64,000 nucleotides of DNA from assembly GCA_025617745.1 (NCBI GenBank), contig CM046868.1:19720615-19784614 (forward strand), read 5' to 3'. Each line of letters starts with the position of its first letter. The first letter of the stretch is position 1. The notes beneath the pieces are model-generated. The model saw only the letters and a program-made list of their open reading frames with translations. It ran no database searches and was not told the origin of the DNA. Shown one piece after another: positions 34,069 to 44,372 of the stretch. The translations under genes and the position numbers were made by a program. Origin of the DNA: Heliocidaris erythrogramma (lineage: Eukaryota > Echinodermata > Echinoidea > Camarodonta > Echinometridae).

Positions 34069-34797
34069 CTCGCTAGTCATAAGGACCGCTAGTCATAAGG
34101 ATCAGTGGCTCATAAGGACCGCTAGTCATAACGTGTAATTTCCTATACCTGTAGGGTCGCTATTCATAAAGCGAAAAGGGGTCACTATTCATAAACTCAT
34201 AAGGAGCATTATTCATAAGGATTGCTATTCATAATATGAGAAGAGGGTCGCTATTCATAATCGAAGAAAAGGGTCATTACTCATAAGGGCCGCTATTCAT
34301 AATAAGTCATAAGGGTCGCTATACATAATACAGATACAGGGTCGCTATTCATAATACCAAATCGGGTCGTTAATCATAAGGGTCGCTATTCATAAAGGTC
34401 AATATTCATAAGGGTCGCTATTCATAAAGGTCGCTATTCATAAGGGTCGCTATTCATAATCGGAGAAGAGGGTCGCTATTCATAATCAGAGAAGAGGGTC
34501 GCTATTCATAATCACAGAAGAGGGTCGCTATTCATAATCAGAGAAGAGGGTCGCTATTCATAATCGAAGAAGAGGGTCGCTATTCATAATCAGAGAAGAG
34601 GGTCGCTATTCATAATCAAAGAAGAGGGTCGCTATTCATAATCACAGAAGAGGGTCGCTATTCATAATCGAAGTAGAGGGTCGCTATTCATAATCACAGA
34701 AGAGGGTCGCTATTCATAATCGAAGATGAGGGTCGCTAATCATAATCAAAGAAGAGGGTCGCTATTCATAATCACGAAAGAGGGGCGCTGTTCACAA
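34069..34797 (+). repeat. 27-bp satellite array, left arm
   Basis: About 20 units in the main block of the form GGTCGCTATTCATAATC plus a variable GAGAAGAG spacer, preceded by looser units CGCTAGTCATAAGGAC. Inner units are nearly identical to each other, and units degenerate outward, suggesting recent expansion from the core side. Confidence 0.92.
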
Positions 34798-35640
34798 TCG
34801 AAGAATAGGTTAGGGTTAGGATTATTTGTCAAATATTATAATATGATTTTCATTGTTCAATGAACACTCAAATATGAAAGAACAAAAATAATAATATTGG
34901 ATGGGATCTAGACACCCCACGGCTGTGTCGAGCCAATATGGGGACGGGCGATGAAACAAATACATCCCTTAAAAACAGGCGAGAGCGAAAAAGCGTGAGG
35001 AAGCGGAGGAAGAGAACGATAAAAGCTACGAAATTTGCGTCAGTATTCGCGCTTCCCGTGGGGAGGGGGAAGTAATTCCCCATCCATGCATCCACCCCTG
35101 ATACATGCAGTGCAGCATTGCGTGGGTGTCGAACTAACTTTCCGCCTAAAAGGAGGTGCTAAATGTACGAGCCTTTATCTTTCTCTCAAATTTGCTACAA
35201 AACGTCTGAGGGACCCCCCCCCCCCCCCCCTCTCCATGCACCCACCCCTGTTACATACAGTGCAGTATTGCGACGAGCCATTATCTTTATCTCAGATTTG
35301 CTATAAAACGTCAGAGCTTTCGCACGGGAGGGGGAAAACCATATAGTTACATACCCCTAACAACTCTATGGCACGCTTCGCGGGCTCACAAACGCCCCAT
35401 ATTGAAAAATCCTGGCTACGCCTGTGTCACCGCCCCCCCCCCCCCCACCATCAGTCCGATCACGTTGCGCTATTCTACCCATCTTGTTTCGGTACAAGCA
35501 CATAGTACTGACAATTTTCGTCAAAGCAATTCATAAATGGCATAGTCTGTGTGCGGGTGGCGGGGGGGGGGGGGGGGGAGGGTGCTGTAGTAGGTGTTGC
35601 CACCAGGTGTTGTTCTATCATGTCCATAATCCTCAGAGAT
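34798..35640. repeat. core of foldback element: assorted repeats and C/G runs
   Basis: A repeat of the 25049-25530 family occupies 35040-35420 (CACCCCTGATACATGCAG, GTGCAGTATTGCG words), ending CCTGGCTACGCCTG. C runs lie at about 35214-35230 and 35433-35447, and a G run at 35562-35578. No gene is visible. Confidence 0.6.
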
Positions 35641-36520
35641 AGGCGAGATAGCTCAGAGGTCGAACAGTGGCTTTGTAACTGAAGGATGCGTGTTTGAAAC
35701 CAGGATGCACTCATGTCCTTTGGTAAGGCATTAACCTCAAGTCCCTCGGAGAGGACTTAACCCTAATAGGCCCGGGGGCGGATTCCCCCCCCCCCTCGAC
35801 GTTTCGCGTAATATGTTCGCATTGCGAAAAGCAGTCACCACGCCGCTTCACTACTTTTTTCTTTCAAGTCTTGCGCAACTTTTGAGACCAAATTTGTGAT
35901 GTCCGCGCGTGCGGTTCCGGAGTTACCCAACATTTCGTAAGTGCATGTCAGACCCAAAATTGTTCAAAAACGTGATTTCGTGTACAAATCCAATCCAAAT
36001 TGTGTTTCCAGCTAAAATTCATAAATGTTTCATTATTTTTACTTTTACTGTTTAAAAACAATTAATTTTATGTTGTTTAGGATTAAAATAGTGTCGCCGA
36101 CAAATTCCATCAAAAAACAATAAAAAACATAAGAAAAAAAAGGATTTTTACCGGTTTATTTGATCAGAATCTGACAAAGAGTCTCTATACCAAATATTAG
36201 CAATTAGCAATTAATTAGAGCAAATTAATTTTATGCATAAATTAGCATAATTAATTAGTTATTAAATTTTTCGGAGAAATTGACTATACAGTTTTGTAGA
36301 TTACGTGGTCGGCGACGTGTGTGCCGATTTTCGTTGCGAATGCGCGGTGGACGGCCGAGATCTTAGGGGGCGGAATCAGCCCCCCACCCCCGGCTGTGAG
36401 ATGGGTCTAAAATAACCCGGCTCTGTTAGGGTTAAAGCCGTTGGTCCTGTGGTTGTTTACATACAACCAATATGCTTTACAGTATAAAGAAATGGGAATA
36501 AATTTGATAGAATTCAATTA
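35641..36520 (+). mobile_element. tRNA-headed SINE, split by a MITE
   Basis: The head at 35645-35705 has GAGATAGCTCAGAGG (A-box region) and GTGTTTGAAACCAG (weak B box). The body runs through CTTTGGTAAGGCATTAACCTC to GAGAGGAC, is interrupted at TTAA by the element 35761-36431, then resumes as AAGCCGTTGGTCCTGTGG to about 36520. It is a different family from the SINE at 9519-9893. Confidence 0.75.
35761..36431. mobile_element. 671-bp piggyBac-like MITE inserted at TTAA in the SINE
   Basis: Ends CCCTAATAGGCCCGGG and, inverted, CCCTAACAGAGCCGGG are flanked by TTAA on both sides (35757-35760 and 36432-36435). Removing the insert joins GAGAGGACTTAA to AGCCGTTGG, an uninterrupted SINE body, so the insertion is precise. 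The CCCTAA start with a TTAA target is the piggyBac signature. No transposase is present; the 671 bp are AT-rich in the middle and GC-rich at the ends. Confidence 0.88.
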
Positions 36521-37525
36521 AGATCAAACAAACATAGAAAATACATGATGCGCATGCCCTTGTAATGGGGGGGGGGGGGGGTGGGGGTGGCCTGTAGGAT
36601 TGGCTTGTATCATCCCCCCGCAATAATTCACCTTCAATAAATGACATGATCAAATAATATGATCAGGAGGAGGAGGATGACCACGATGATTATTATTCAT
36701 AGGATCACGACATGGTGATAATTTTTGTCATGATTTTTGTTAAGATTATGATAAGGAAGACCGAAATAAAGATTTCAAAGAATATAATGAAATAAATAAG
36801 TTAGTAATTACCATGAAAGAACATGCACTCAAATGCTCTGAGAGGTGATTTTTAACTCGGGGAAATTTGAAAGTCCCAACCGTGGGAGGGCATACTTCAT
36901 TCCCATCCATGCCCATAAACAGGGGCACACTGTAAAAACGGTAGATGCTAATGAATTGTACGTTACTAAAATCACGTATTATGAAAATATTACTATCCCA
37001 CCCCAAAATAAAAACGAAAACAAATTTTTCGCGGCAATTTCTAAGCCCCTATCCGGACAACTACCCCTACAACTAATCTCCAGGACAAATACCCCCTACG
37101 AGAATCCCACCCCCCCCCCCCCTCCCCGCCCAACTTTCCCCTCATCTCCCCCCAAATGGACGATTGCTGGAACTTGAGATAAAGGCTAAGGATTAGGTCT
37201 TCACAGGAGTTGAGAAACGGGAGGATCTGGATGATTCAGTGATTCATTTATTGTCATGCAACAAGGATACAAATTGTGTTACAATCTGATTTCCCAATTT
37301 CAAAAAATTGCACGTGATGGATAAGAATGAATACAGAAAAATATATTAATGCACATGTATCAAAAATATATTAACACATTGAGAAAGAGGCATGACAATA
37401 ATTATTCCATGATAAATCTACGTAAACAGTATACAAAAGGAAATAAGAGTACAAGCAAGAGGTCCATGTCTTGCAGAAAACCATGCAGAAACAAAGAAAC
37501 AAGAAGCTGGAAAAGGAAGGAAAGA

Positions 37526-37563
<38 letters not shown>

Positions 37564-37945
37564 GAAAAAGAAAAAAGAAAGAACGAAAAGGGTACATAAA
37601 TAGACAACCAGTACTTCCCCTAACTCTAAAATAGGTGTGGCAATGACACTCCAATATTCAAAACAAAGCACGTGTCTGCGTGTATGTGGGTGTGTAGATG
37701 GGGGGGGGGGGGGGGGTCCTCTCCTCCCACGTAGATGTATGGATTAGACATCGTTTTTTTAATTATTAAGGCACTGGCAAAGCGCCTTTCAAAGTGTGGG
37801 GAGTATTGATAAATATAGTTCACTTTTTTAGAAAATAGGGATATATTTGACAAAAACCGGAAATGCATTGTATAGAGCTTTCTTAAATACAATACCGTTG
37901 GGCCTTGGGTTGTCCTTCCTCCATATCCCTTTCTTATTTGATTTA
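36521..37945. other. core of foldback element, right half: simple repeats
   Basis: G runs occur near 36568 and 37701, a C run near 37110, and a GA run at 37531-37560. A tail-like stretch at 37230-37320 (GATTCATTTATTGTCATGCA) resembles other retroelement tails in the window. No gene is visible; frames here are compositional artefacts. Confidence 0.5.
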
Positions 37946-37949
37946 AATG

Positions 37950-38470
37950 ACAACCCTCTTCTGTGATTATGAACAGCGACCCTCTTTAGTGATTATGAAT
38001 AGCGACCCTCTTCTCCGATTATGAATAGCGACCCTCTTCTGTGATTATGAATAGCGACCCTCTTTTGTGATTATGAATAGCGACCCTCTTCTCCGATTAT
38101 GAATAGCGACCCTCTTATCCGATTATGAATAGCGACCCTCTTCTCCGATTATGAATAGCGACCCTCTTATGTTATTATGAATAGCGACCCTCTTCTTCGA
38201 TTATGAATAGCGACCCTTATGAATAGCGACCTTTATGAATAGCGACCCTATTTTCGTATTATGAATAGGGACCCTTATGATTAACGACCCTGATTTGGTA
38301 TTATGAATAGCGACCCTCTTTCCATATTATGAATAGCGATCCTTATGTCTTATTATGAATGGCGGTCCTTATGAATAATTACCCTTATGAATAGCAACCC
38401 TTATGTCTTATTATGAATAGCGGTCCTTATGAATAATTTTTTTATGAATAGCGGTCCTTATGACTAGCGA
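37950..38470 (-). repeat. 27-bp satellite array, right arm (inverted)
   Basis: Units GATTATGAATAGCGACC plus CTCTTCT spacers are the inverse of the left array at 34069-34797. They end at GACTAGCGAGCAGACC near 38462, where the unique outer arm begins. Confidence 0.92.
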
Positions 38471-39059
38471 GCAGACCCCGGAATGCATGACGCTTAATTT
38501 ACTCATAATACCATTTTTGTAGTCATGTACATTCAAATGAAGATAATCCCTTTTTATCCTGTCATATAACCTATTTGTGTCAAGATATTTGGTTCAGCTG
38601 TTTCTTTTGTTAAGCAGGATTTGGCATGCACAAGTTGTTGCTTGGTCAGACAAAGGTTTGTCAATTCTTCAAAGAAGTGACAAAGACCTACAACTGCTCT
38701 TAGATATCACCTGTGCAAGACAATGGGGGTACCGAGATGGCTGCCATTTTGCATTGGTGGCTTTAGTTGTACAATAACTATTCATTAAAATCATATCCAT
38801 TGTGTACATGTAAATGGCATCACTGTTTTTCAAAATGGCAGCCCCATGGGATAATATTTAGCAAGGAATCTGCAAACTTTAGAGAGATTGTTCTCCTTAC
38901 GGAGTAATCCAATAGGAGTATTTTCAAGGTGTTTTGAACAGGCTGACAATTTTCCACATGATTATCAGCTGTTTGTTGAGTTTCATTTTCCTTTAAGTAA
39001 ACTTACAACAGATAAGTTTTGATAAATATTCAAACAACCTTAACACTGCAAACAAGATT

Positions 39060-39375
39060 AGTCCATTCCCGTAAAAATGAAACCCCTAGCAACTTTGGTC
39101 AGCAATGTACGCTAAGAAATGAAATTTTCAGGCAGCAATCCATGTAAAGAAATATAATTTTAGACAGCAATTACCGTCATGCCTGTAAAGAAGTAAAACT
39201 ATTTGGGAGCAATTACCGTAAAGAAATGTAAAACTTTAGTAATCAATTCCCCTATAACAGAAATGAAGCTTTAGGCAGCTATTCCCGTAAAAGAAATTAA
39301 ATATTAGGCAGCAATGCCGTAAAGAAATAACACTTCAGACAGCAATTCCCGTAAACTTAGTAAAGAAATGTGACT
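39060..39375. repeat. degenerate tandem repeat in the 3' flank of paralog 2
   Basis: Units around GGCAGCAATTCCCGTAAAG with variable AAATGAAACTTTA spacers, about nine copies, run up to the stop codon of the gene. The same arrangement is seen at 11586-11880. Confidence 0.75.
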
Positions 39376-40478
39376 TTAGTCATCTTTTATGGCATCTCTA
39401 AGTGCCTGATAGATGAAGCCAACAGCCATTAAAGCAACAAGTAGTAGGGACGGCCAATTCTCTTTGCAAAACATGAAGATTAAGTCCCGAAGATGCGGCA
39501 TGGGAGACTTCACAGCCTTCTGCAGAAATTTCTCCAAGGCATTCCAGTCTCTTTCCTGCAGCTCTACTGGCCCTTCCAGCTTGCCACACATGATAGCAAG
39601 ATCAGCCTTCTTGAACGTTGTAGGTTGCCTGCTTTTAAAGATTTCCATCTCTGCCCAATACGTCTCGGGTCTGTCCAAGCTCTTATCTTGTGGGAAGTCA
39701 TGGGCTATCACACAGATTCTGTCTTTCCCTGAGTATATTTTAAAGTGTAAAATAAATTCAATGTAATTTTCTATATCATGCATGGGTAGGCCTGTATAAT
39801 GTTTTACATGGATATGATAAATCAGCAAAATGAGCTTTTCACAACATCTGTACCTAAGCCTTTTTCTGAAAGATTGAATAAAATATAATTTTGATAAGGT
39901 TTGATGAAGGCAAACTCTGAATATTCTTATATACAAAGGAATACGTGTCACAAATCCCGTCATAGCCACTTGCTACTCAATTTGCATTCCCTTTTGACGT
40001 GAGTACTCCGACATGCTTGGGCCACATTTTGCTCCCGGTTTTATTCATCCTTTGGTTAGGGTTGAAACTGGGTTTTAGGCTATGTTTTTAGGTTACGATT
40101 AGGGTTAGGTGTAAGTAAGTTGGTGCGGTGTTAAAGTTAAGAATTCGGTTAGTGTATAGATTGTTGACCACAGAGCAATTGTCGCCGAGCATGCGTCATA
40201 CAACCATGACTTGAACTTGTGAACAAACCTAAGACCTTGGCAGATTGGGGCAAGAACTTGTCGTAGAGGGCGTCCATGACATCGGTGATGGCGAATCTTC
40301 TGTTGTAGATGGAGTGGCAAAGTATCATGATGTTGACATCCTTGCCAAGAAACCTGAAATCATCGACGTTATTGTATGGTAGTTCGTAGTACTGGAAGTC
40401 CCAGTTGGGAAACCTGTCGCTTAGCTTATCGATAAATCCCTGTACGTTGGTGACATTGGCGGACGTACAAACAGACAC
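39376..40478 (-). CDS. paralog 2: membrane-anchored alpha/beta protein, short tail (partial)
   Basis: I do not recognise the family. The exons are 40478-40229 and 39728-39376 (stop TAA). The intron, 40228-39729, runs GTTTGTTC to ATACTCAG and splits the same Gly codon as in paralog 1. An acceptor (CCTTTGAAG) precedes 40478, so the start codon is on an upstream exon not identified. The visible product is about 200 residues. Matches to paralog 1 include VSVCTSANV, DVNIMILCHSI, NRRFAITDVMDALYDKFLP, RICVIAHDFPQDK, RQPTTF and CGKLEGPVELQERDW. A single hydrophobic segment lies at about 175-192 with a short charged end (RDAIKDD), so the protein looks tail-anchored or single-pass with almost nothing beyond the membrane. 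The Ser/Thr/Pro tail of paralog 1 is absent. Strand-helix alternation suggests a Rossmann-like or TIR-like fold, unproven. Confidence 0.75.
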
Positions 40479-40544
40479 CTTCAAAGGATGGAGAACAAAC
40501 AGAGTCGAGATAAAATAAAAATAATAATGATATCTGTCAGTCTG

Positions 40545-40790
40545 TTACAACCAATGGCATCCTTATTGTTTTCAGGGGATTCAAGAGGTTGGCTTTACCC
40601 CTGTCATCAGATTCATGGCTTGCCAGCACACAATGTATGTACTTTTTCCACTCCCTGGGTAGCATTCCAGCCAGGCGCCTTCCAACAGACGCTCAAAATG
40701 CTGATCAAACCACAATGACTTTTGCATCCTTCCGTTTACCCATTTAGCACTTGGGTGGAGAGAGCAATGTAGATATAATGTCTAGCTTAA
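40545..40790 (-). mobile_element. old SINE fragment, same family as 9519-9893
   Basis: CAGCACACAATGTATGTAC, CACTCCCTGGGTAGCATTCC, CCCATTTAGCACTTGGGTGG and AATGTAGAT align in order with 9650-9790. Both the tail and the tRNA head are missing or too decayed to see. Confidence 0.75.
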
Positions 40791-40799
40791 GCACATAAG

Positions 40800-40905
40800 T
40801 GACGTGCCCACCCGTTTCCTGGTTACGCTAATGATTTGCCTGACATTATTTAGAAAGGTAACTGTTCAGTCAAACCTCTTGCACACTGCAGTGCGTCCCC
40901 CTAAA
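40800..40905 (+). mobile_element. LINE RT fragment matching 19.96-20.13 kb
   Basis: Translation gives ANDLPDII followed by CSVKPLAHCSA, matching VNDLPDII and VKLLADYS at 20060-20125. It is the counterpart of the same LINE in the duplicated unit. Confidence 0.6.
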
Positions 40906-40929
40906 GTTAATACACAGAAAAAGTCTCCC

Positions 40930-41265
40930 TAAATAAATATTTCAAAATATATATGTATAGGTTGGGGTGGGCTTACGTAACTTCTGGTTAGCAATCCTTA
41001 GAGCGATGAAAACATTATTCGTGCTTGCTCGAATCCTGCTCGAATGCTGATCACACAACCTGGTAACAGCTTTTGACTCTTTATCAGGCCCATGATAGCC
41101 TTGGCATTGTGCTGGTCGATGATTCGGGTCGAGCGAGCCATGTTTGATGGTTTGCTCATCATGCAAGAATCTCTGTGTTTTCATCGGTTGTCAATGGCAT
41201 GACCGCCCCGGCCTATATAGCTTAGGCTGCTCTATAGAATGACACCAAACAATCTGGTGATGCAT
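40930..41265. other. unassigned stretch with a minus-strand open frame
   Basis: A minus-strand frame of 80 codons (41184-40942) reads QTIKHGSLDPNHRPAQCQ near its start; another frame there opens with MARSTRIIDQHNAKAIMG. I cannot match either to a family. Position near other repeats suggests a decayed transposon. Confidence 0.3.
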
Positions 41266-41269
41266 TACG

Positions 41270-41965
41270 TTCGAGTGCGCGAAGGCCACTTTTGTGAAAG
41301 GGTGCAAAATCCAGACTTGACAAGAATTTGTCTTTGTTCTGGCTGGTATCAACAACTTTGAGAACTGTTAAAAAGTTGACAAAAGTTGGAAAAAATCTCG
41401 CTACAGGAACATTTCAAAATATTTTAATGAAATTTTCACATCTATGGACAGCTTAGGGTCTCTCTTATCAATGACACCAAAACATCGAACGATATTAATA
41501 CGCTTGAGGGAGCAAAAGCCATTGTTGTGAAATAGTGCAAAATTCATTGCTGACAAAAAACTGTTTCTGGTTGGTTTCAGCAAAGATGACAGTCTTAAAA
41601 AGGCTTAGAAATTTTCATATTCTGATCATTAAAAGGCAAATTATGAAAGAGTAGGCTTTGTTTGCTGTGTGTCCTGAAACATTCGATTATGGTTGACCGA
41701 GAAAGCCAGCTTGAATTAAAACTTGCCAAAATTGATATTTCAAAACACTCAATAAAGAAGTTAATTCCTCACTGAAGCATCAAAATATCGATGAAATACG
41801 TACTAAGTAAATACAGAGGAAAACTGTCTATGATTTATAAAAATAAGAATGTTTCTAAGCCTTTTCAGACTCTCAACTTTGCTGATACCAGCCAGAGCAA
41901 ATACCAATTCTTGTCAAGTCTGGATTTTGCACCTTTTCACGACGGACTTTCTTGTATTTTAGGTA
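41270..41965. repeat. three-copy repeat of about 110 bp, two direct and one inverted
   Basis: The segment 41275-41385 (GTGCAAAATCCAGACTTGAC, TTCTGGCTGGTATCA) recurs in the same orientation, more diverged, at 41500-41610 and inverted at 41855-41960. The outer two form a foldback. Function unknown; probably a decayed DNA element. Confidence 0.7.
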
Positions 41966-42220
41966 TTCTATTGTTTATATGCACATATATATCTGATTGT
42001 AAATTGACCCCTTCAGCCCCTGTGCTGCTGGTCAATCATCATAAACCATAATAAATAAATAAATCTGTTGTACTTCATATATAATTCATATATATATATA
42101 TCATGCATTTAGTTATTTTATGTTTACAGGGCGTCCTTGTAAAGCAGTCTTTTATAACTGAACGCACCTACCCTGTATTTGAATAAAACTCTAATAAATA
42201 AATAGTAAATAAATAATGTA
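41966..42220 (+). mobile_element. CR1-like LINE 3' tails
   Basis: Two tail-like pieces are seen. GATTGTAAATTGACCCC to an AATAAATAAATAAAT run ends at 42054, and GGGCGTCCTTGTAAAG to TGAATAAAACTC and AATAAATAAATAG covers 42129-42215. Such tails of repeated AAATA-type units are typical of CR1-group LINE ends. No coding part remains. Confidence 0.6.
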
Positions 42221-42895
42221 TGTATATGAATGTATAGGCGTGCATATTCTTTTGTTGACGTTTTGACTTGATTGACTAGTCTGAAGCATCAGACTCAGCT
42301 TGTTAAATTATATATTTTTACAGAAATATTGTTAGAAATGGTAAATCCATACTGATACTTTCATTTTCATGTACCAGTAGCCACTGACATGACTGATGTG
42401 GAAGTGTTTTTACCAGTTTCAGCCTAGTGTGATTGGCATAGCTGAGATGATGTAGCTTTCTCTATCCTTACACTTATGACATATTCTGACTAGGGTAAGT
42501 TTGGTCAAGTTATTACAATGTTTATAACCAGTAATTTATCGAAGTCGGAATATTTAATATTGATACATGTATTTCTTATTTCCGGAAATTCACAGATGTT
42601 GTTTTAAAATCTATGTATTTTTGGTCTATGAATTGTATGATGATTGAACTTACGAAAACTGCATTTTGTTTACAGAATTCTAAGCAATTTTTATAAGATG
42701 ATCACTGTCTTGCATGATTTCATGTTAATATGATCATGTATATGATGCTTTTTGTTTATCTTCTGTACAATGCAGGGGGTTTCTGTTTTCAAATATTTTT
42801 ATCAAATAAACAACGAGCATCCAACTAACAGTGTCTGCAGTAATTTTCTGTTGTCGGCCAAGTAGAGTAAATGGTGGTGGTGCAGCCTCACATTA
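42221..42895. other. AT-rich spacer
   Basis: I see no gene or repeat boundary. Confidence 0.4.
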
Positions 42896-43252
42896 TAACT
42901 TTGAAGTCCACTTCCAAGGTATGGATATTGCCCTCTTGGCAATTTCCAGGCCCACCATCCCCGAAATTCCGAAATATCTCCCCAAAATACACCCCACAAA
43001 ATAGTATATAGTTATATCAAGAAAGTTTAGCTTTGATTTATTTTGAATATTAAACTGTCCACCATAAATTTTTTTAGATGTCAGGTACTTTTTGATATAA
43101 CCTGGAAGAAAATGGGAGTCGACTGGACTAATTAGGAAATTAACAGACTCAAGCCAACACAACACAACGGAATGATTATCAAAATCACCTTGTTTTATAA
43201 TCCTCACCTCTTCTCTCTCTCTCTCTCTATCTGTCTCTTTGTCACTATAATA

Positions 43253-43520
43253 GGCCCTAATAAGATAATAATAAGATGCTTATATAGCGCAAAATACAAA
43301 ATTGTCTCTATGCACTTAACAAAGTAAACGTAATTTATAAACATATCAAATTAAGGTTCAATATTATAGTGATATCAGAAATTGAAATTAATGTAATGAC
43401 AATAATTAGAACAACATGATAGATGTATTCAGAAATTATCTTAACATTTCAATAACCATAACTAAAATTACTTCATTAAGGTAAACATGTATGTCTTCAT
43501 AGATTTCTTGAAATTGTGAA
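43253..43520 (-). repeat. SINE/LINE-tail repeat, minus orientation
   Basis: On the minus strand it ends GCGCTATATAAGCATCTTATTATTATC-like and contains a long AT-rich body with TATGTCTTCATAGATTTC. Related to 21112-21450. Confidence 0.5.
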
Positions 43521-44182
43521 CAGATGGTGCATCCCGGAGCTGGAATTCCGGATCTCTCCCTCTCCCTCAATTTCTATTGCCCCTGTATATACTGTATGTT
43601 TCCCTGTTTTTCTCTCCACCCCTTCATGTATTTATCTTCTATATCGAAAATACGCTTTGTTTTCATTCTCTCTTCCTTTAACCATAAAACAAATACTGCC
43701 ATTGCTTTTTTTTAACTCCTACCTTAGACTTAGTGGTGTTACTCGGAACCGTTTCGTAACTCGACATCTCTTCTGTCATTATCAAAGTAGTTATCCTGGG
43801 ATTTGAAGCTTTTTTTTGTCGTGGCCGTTGATATCCGCACGAACTGTATGTTCATACGCCTAATGTGCTGTTACATCGGTTAACGCAGGACTCCAGTTCT
43901 GTCTGATCTAAACATGCAAACGTGCGAACATGAATGTGGGTATTCCCACACATTCATGACAGTGCTAACAAAAGCTGGGGAACATAATTTGCCGTACGTC
44001 GGCTCGCACTCGCGCAACATGCGATCTGGGGATTCCCAGAATCTGCATGACCTCGTAGAATGACGAGAGTTCTTCGAGATGTGAAACAGACATGCACGTG
44101 CAAGGTAAGATGGTAATATTATATTGATGCACCTCTGTGCTAGCTATCATGTGGTAAATCATGTTTTTTTTTATGTTACAGT

Positions 44183-44372
44183 CAAGGCCCTACGCAGAAA
44201 TTTTTTCCTGGGGGGGGGGGGGGGGGGGTGGGGCAAGATGATCGCTTTTTATTATGGGATCATTTAAAAGTCTAAAACCCGATTTAAAAAAAGTATGATT
44301 TTGAAATTTCTGGGGCGGAGGGCAACTGCCCCCTGCCCCCCCCCCCCCCCCCCCCCGCTGCGTACGGCCTTG
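44183..44372. mobile_element. 190-bp hAT-like MITE with perfect 8-bp duplication
   Basis: Ends CAAGGCCCTACGCAG and, inverted, CAAGGCCGTACGCAG are flanked by GTTACAGT on both sides (44175-44182 and 44373-44380). A G run follows the left end and a C run precedes the right end. The absence of this insert in the matching block at 24.8 kb dates it after the duplication. Confidence 0.92.

Larger units (their letters stand above)
33601..38992. mobile_element. 5.4-kb foldback transposon with satellite-filled inverted arms, TU-like
   Basis: TTAA lies at 33597-33600 and 38993-38996. Inside, the ends AGGGGAACGAAAGGCAACAA and, inverted, AGGAAAATGAAACTCAACAA begin arms about 1 kb long. Each arm has an outer unique part (with TATCCCATGGGGCTGCCATTTT-type sequence at 33946 and inverted at 38836) and an inner tandem array of a roughly 27-bp unit. 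Left and right arrays are inverse of each other. The 3.1-kb core (34800-37940) has no transposase and is filled with other repeats. Foldback elements of this build, called TU, are known from sea urchins. The TTAA target and AGG end tie it to the small TTAA MITEs in this window. Confidence 0.8.

Noticed and set aside
34069-34797. Regular repeats with short spacers, CRISPR-like at first sight
   Set aside because: Units abut with spacers that are themselves repeated (GAGAAGAG type), the host is an intron-bearing animal, and the inverse array at 37950-38470 shows these are transposon arms.
39729-39969. Longer exon 2 of paralog 2 reading through to a GTG codon
   Set aside because: The frame is open by chance through the intron; paralog 1 shows similarity only from the shared acceptor at 39728.
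43965-44162. Conserved exon with GIPRSHVARVRADVRQ
   Set aside because: The nucleotide block is conserved at 24.7 kb, but the same frame is interrupted there and the other frame gives a different protein, so coding is not supported.
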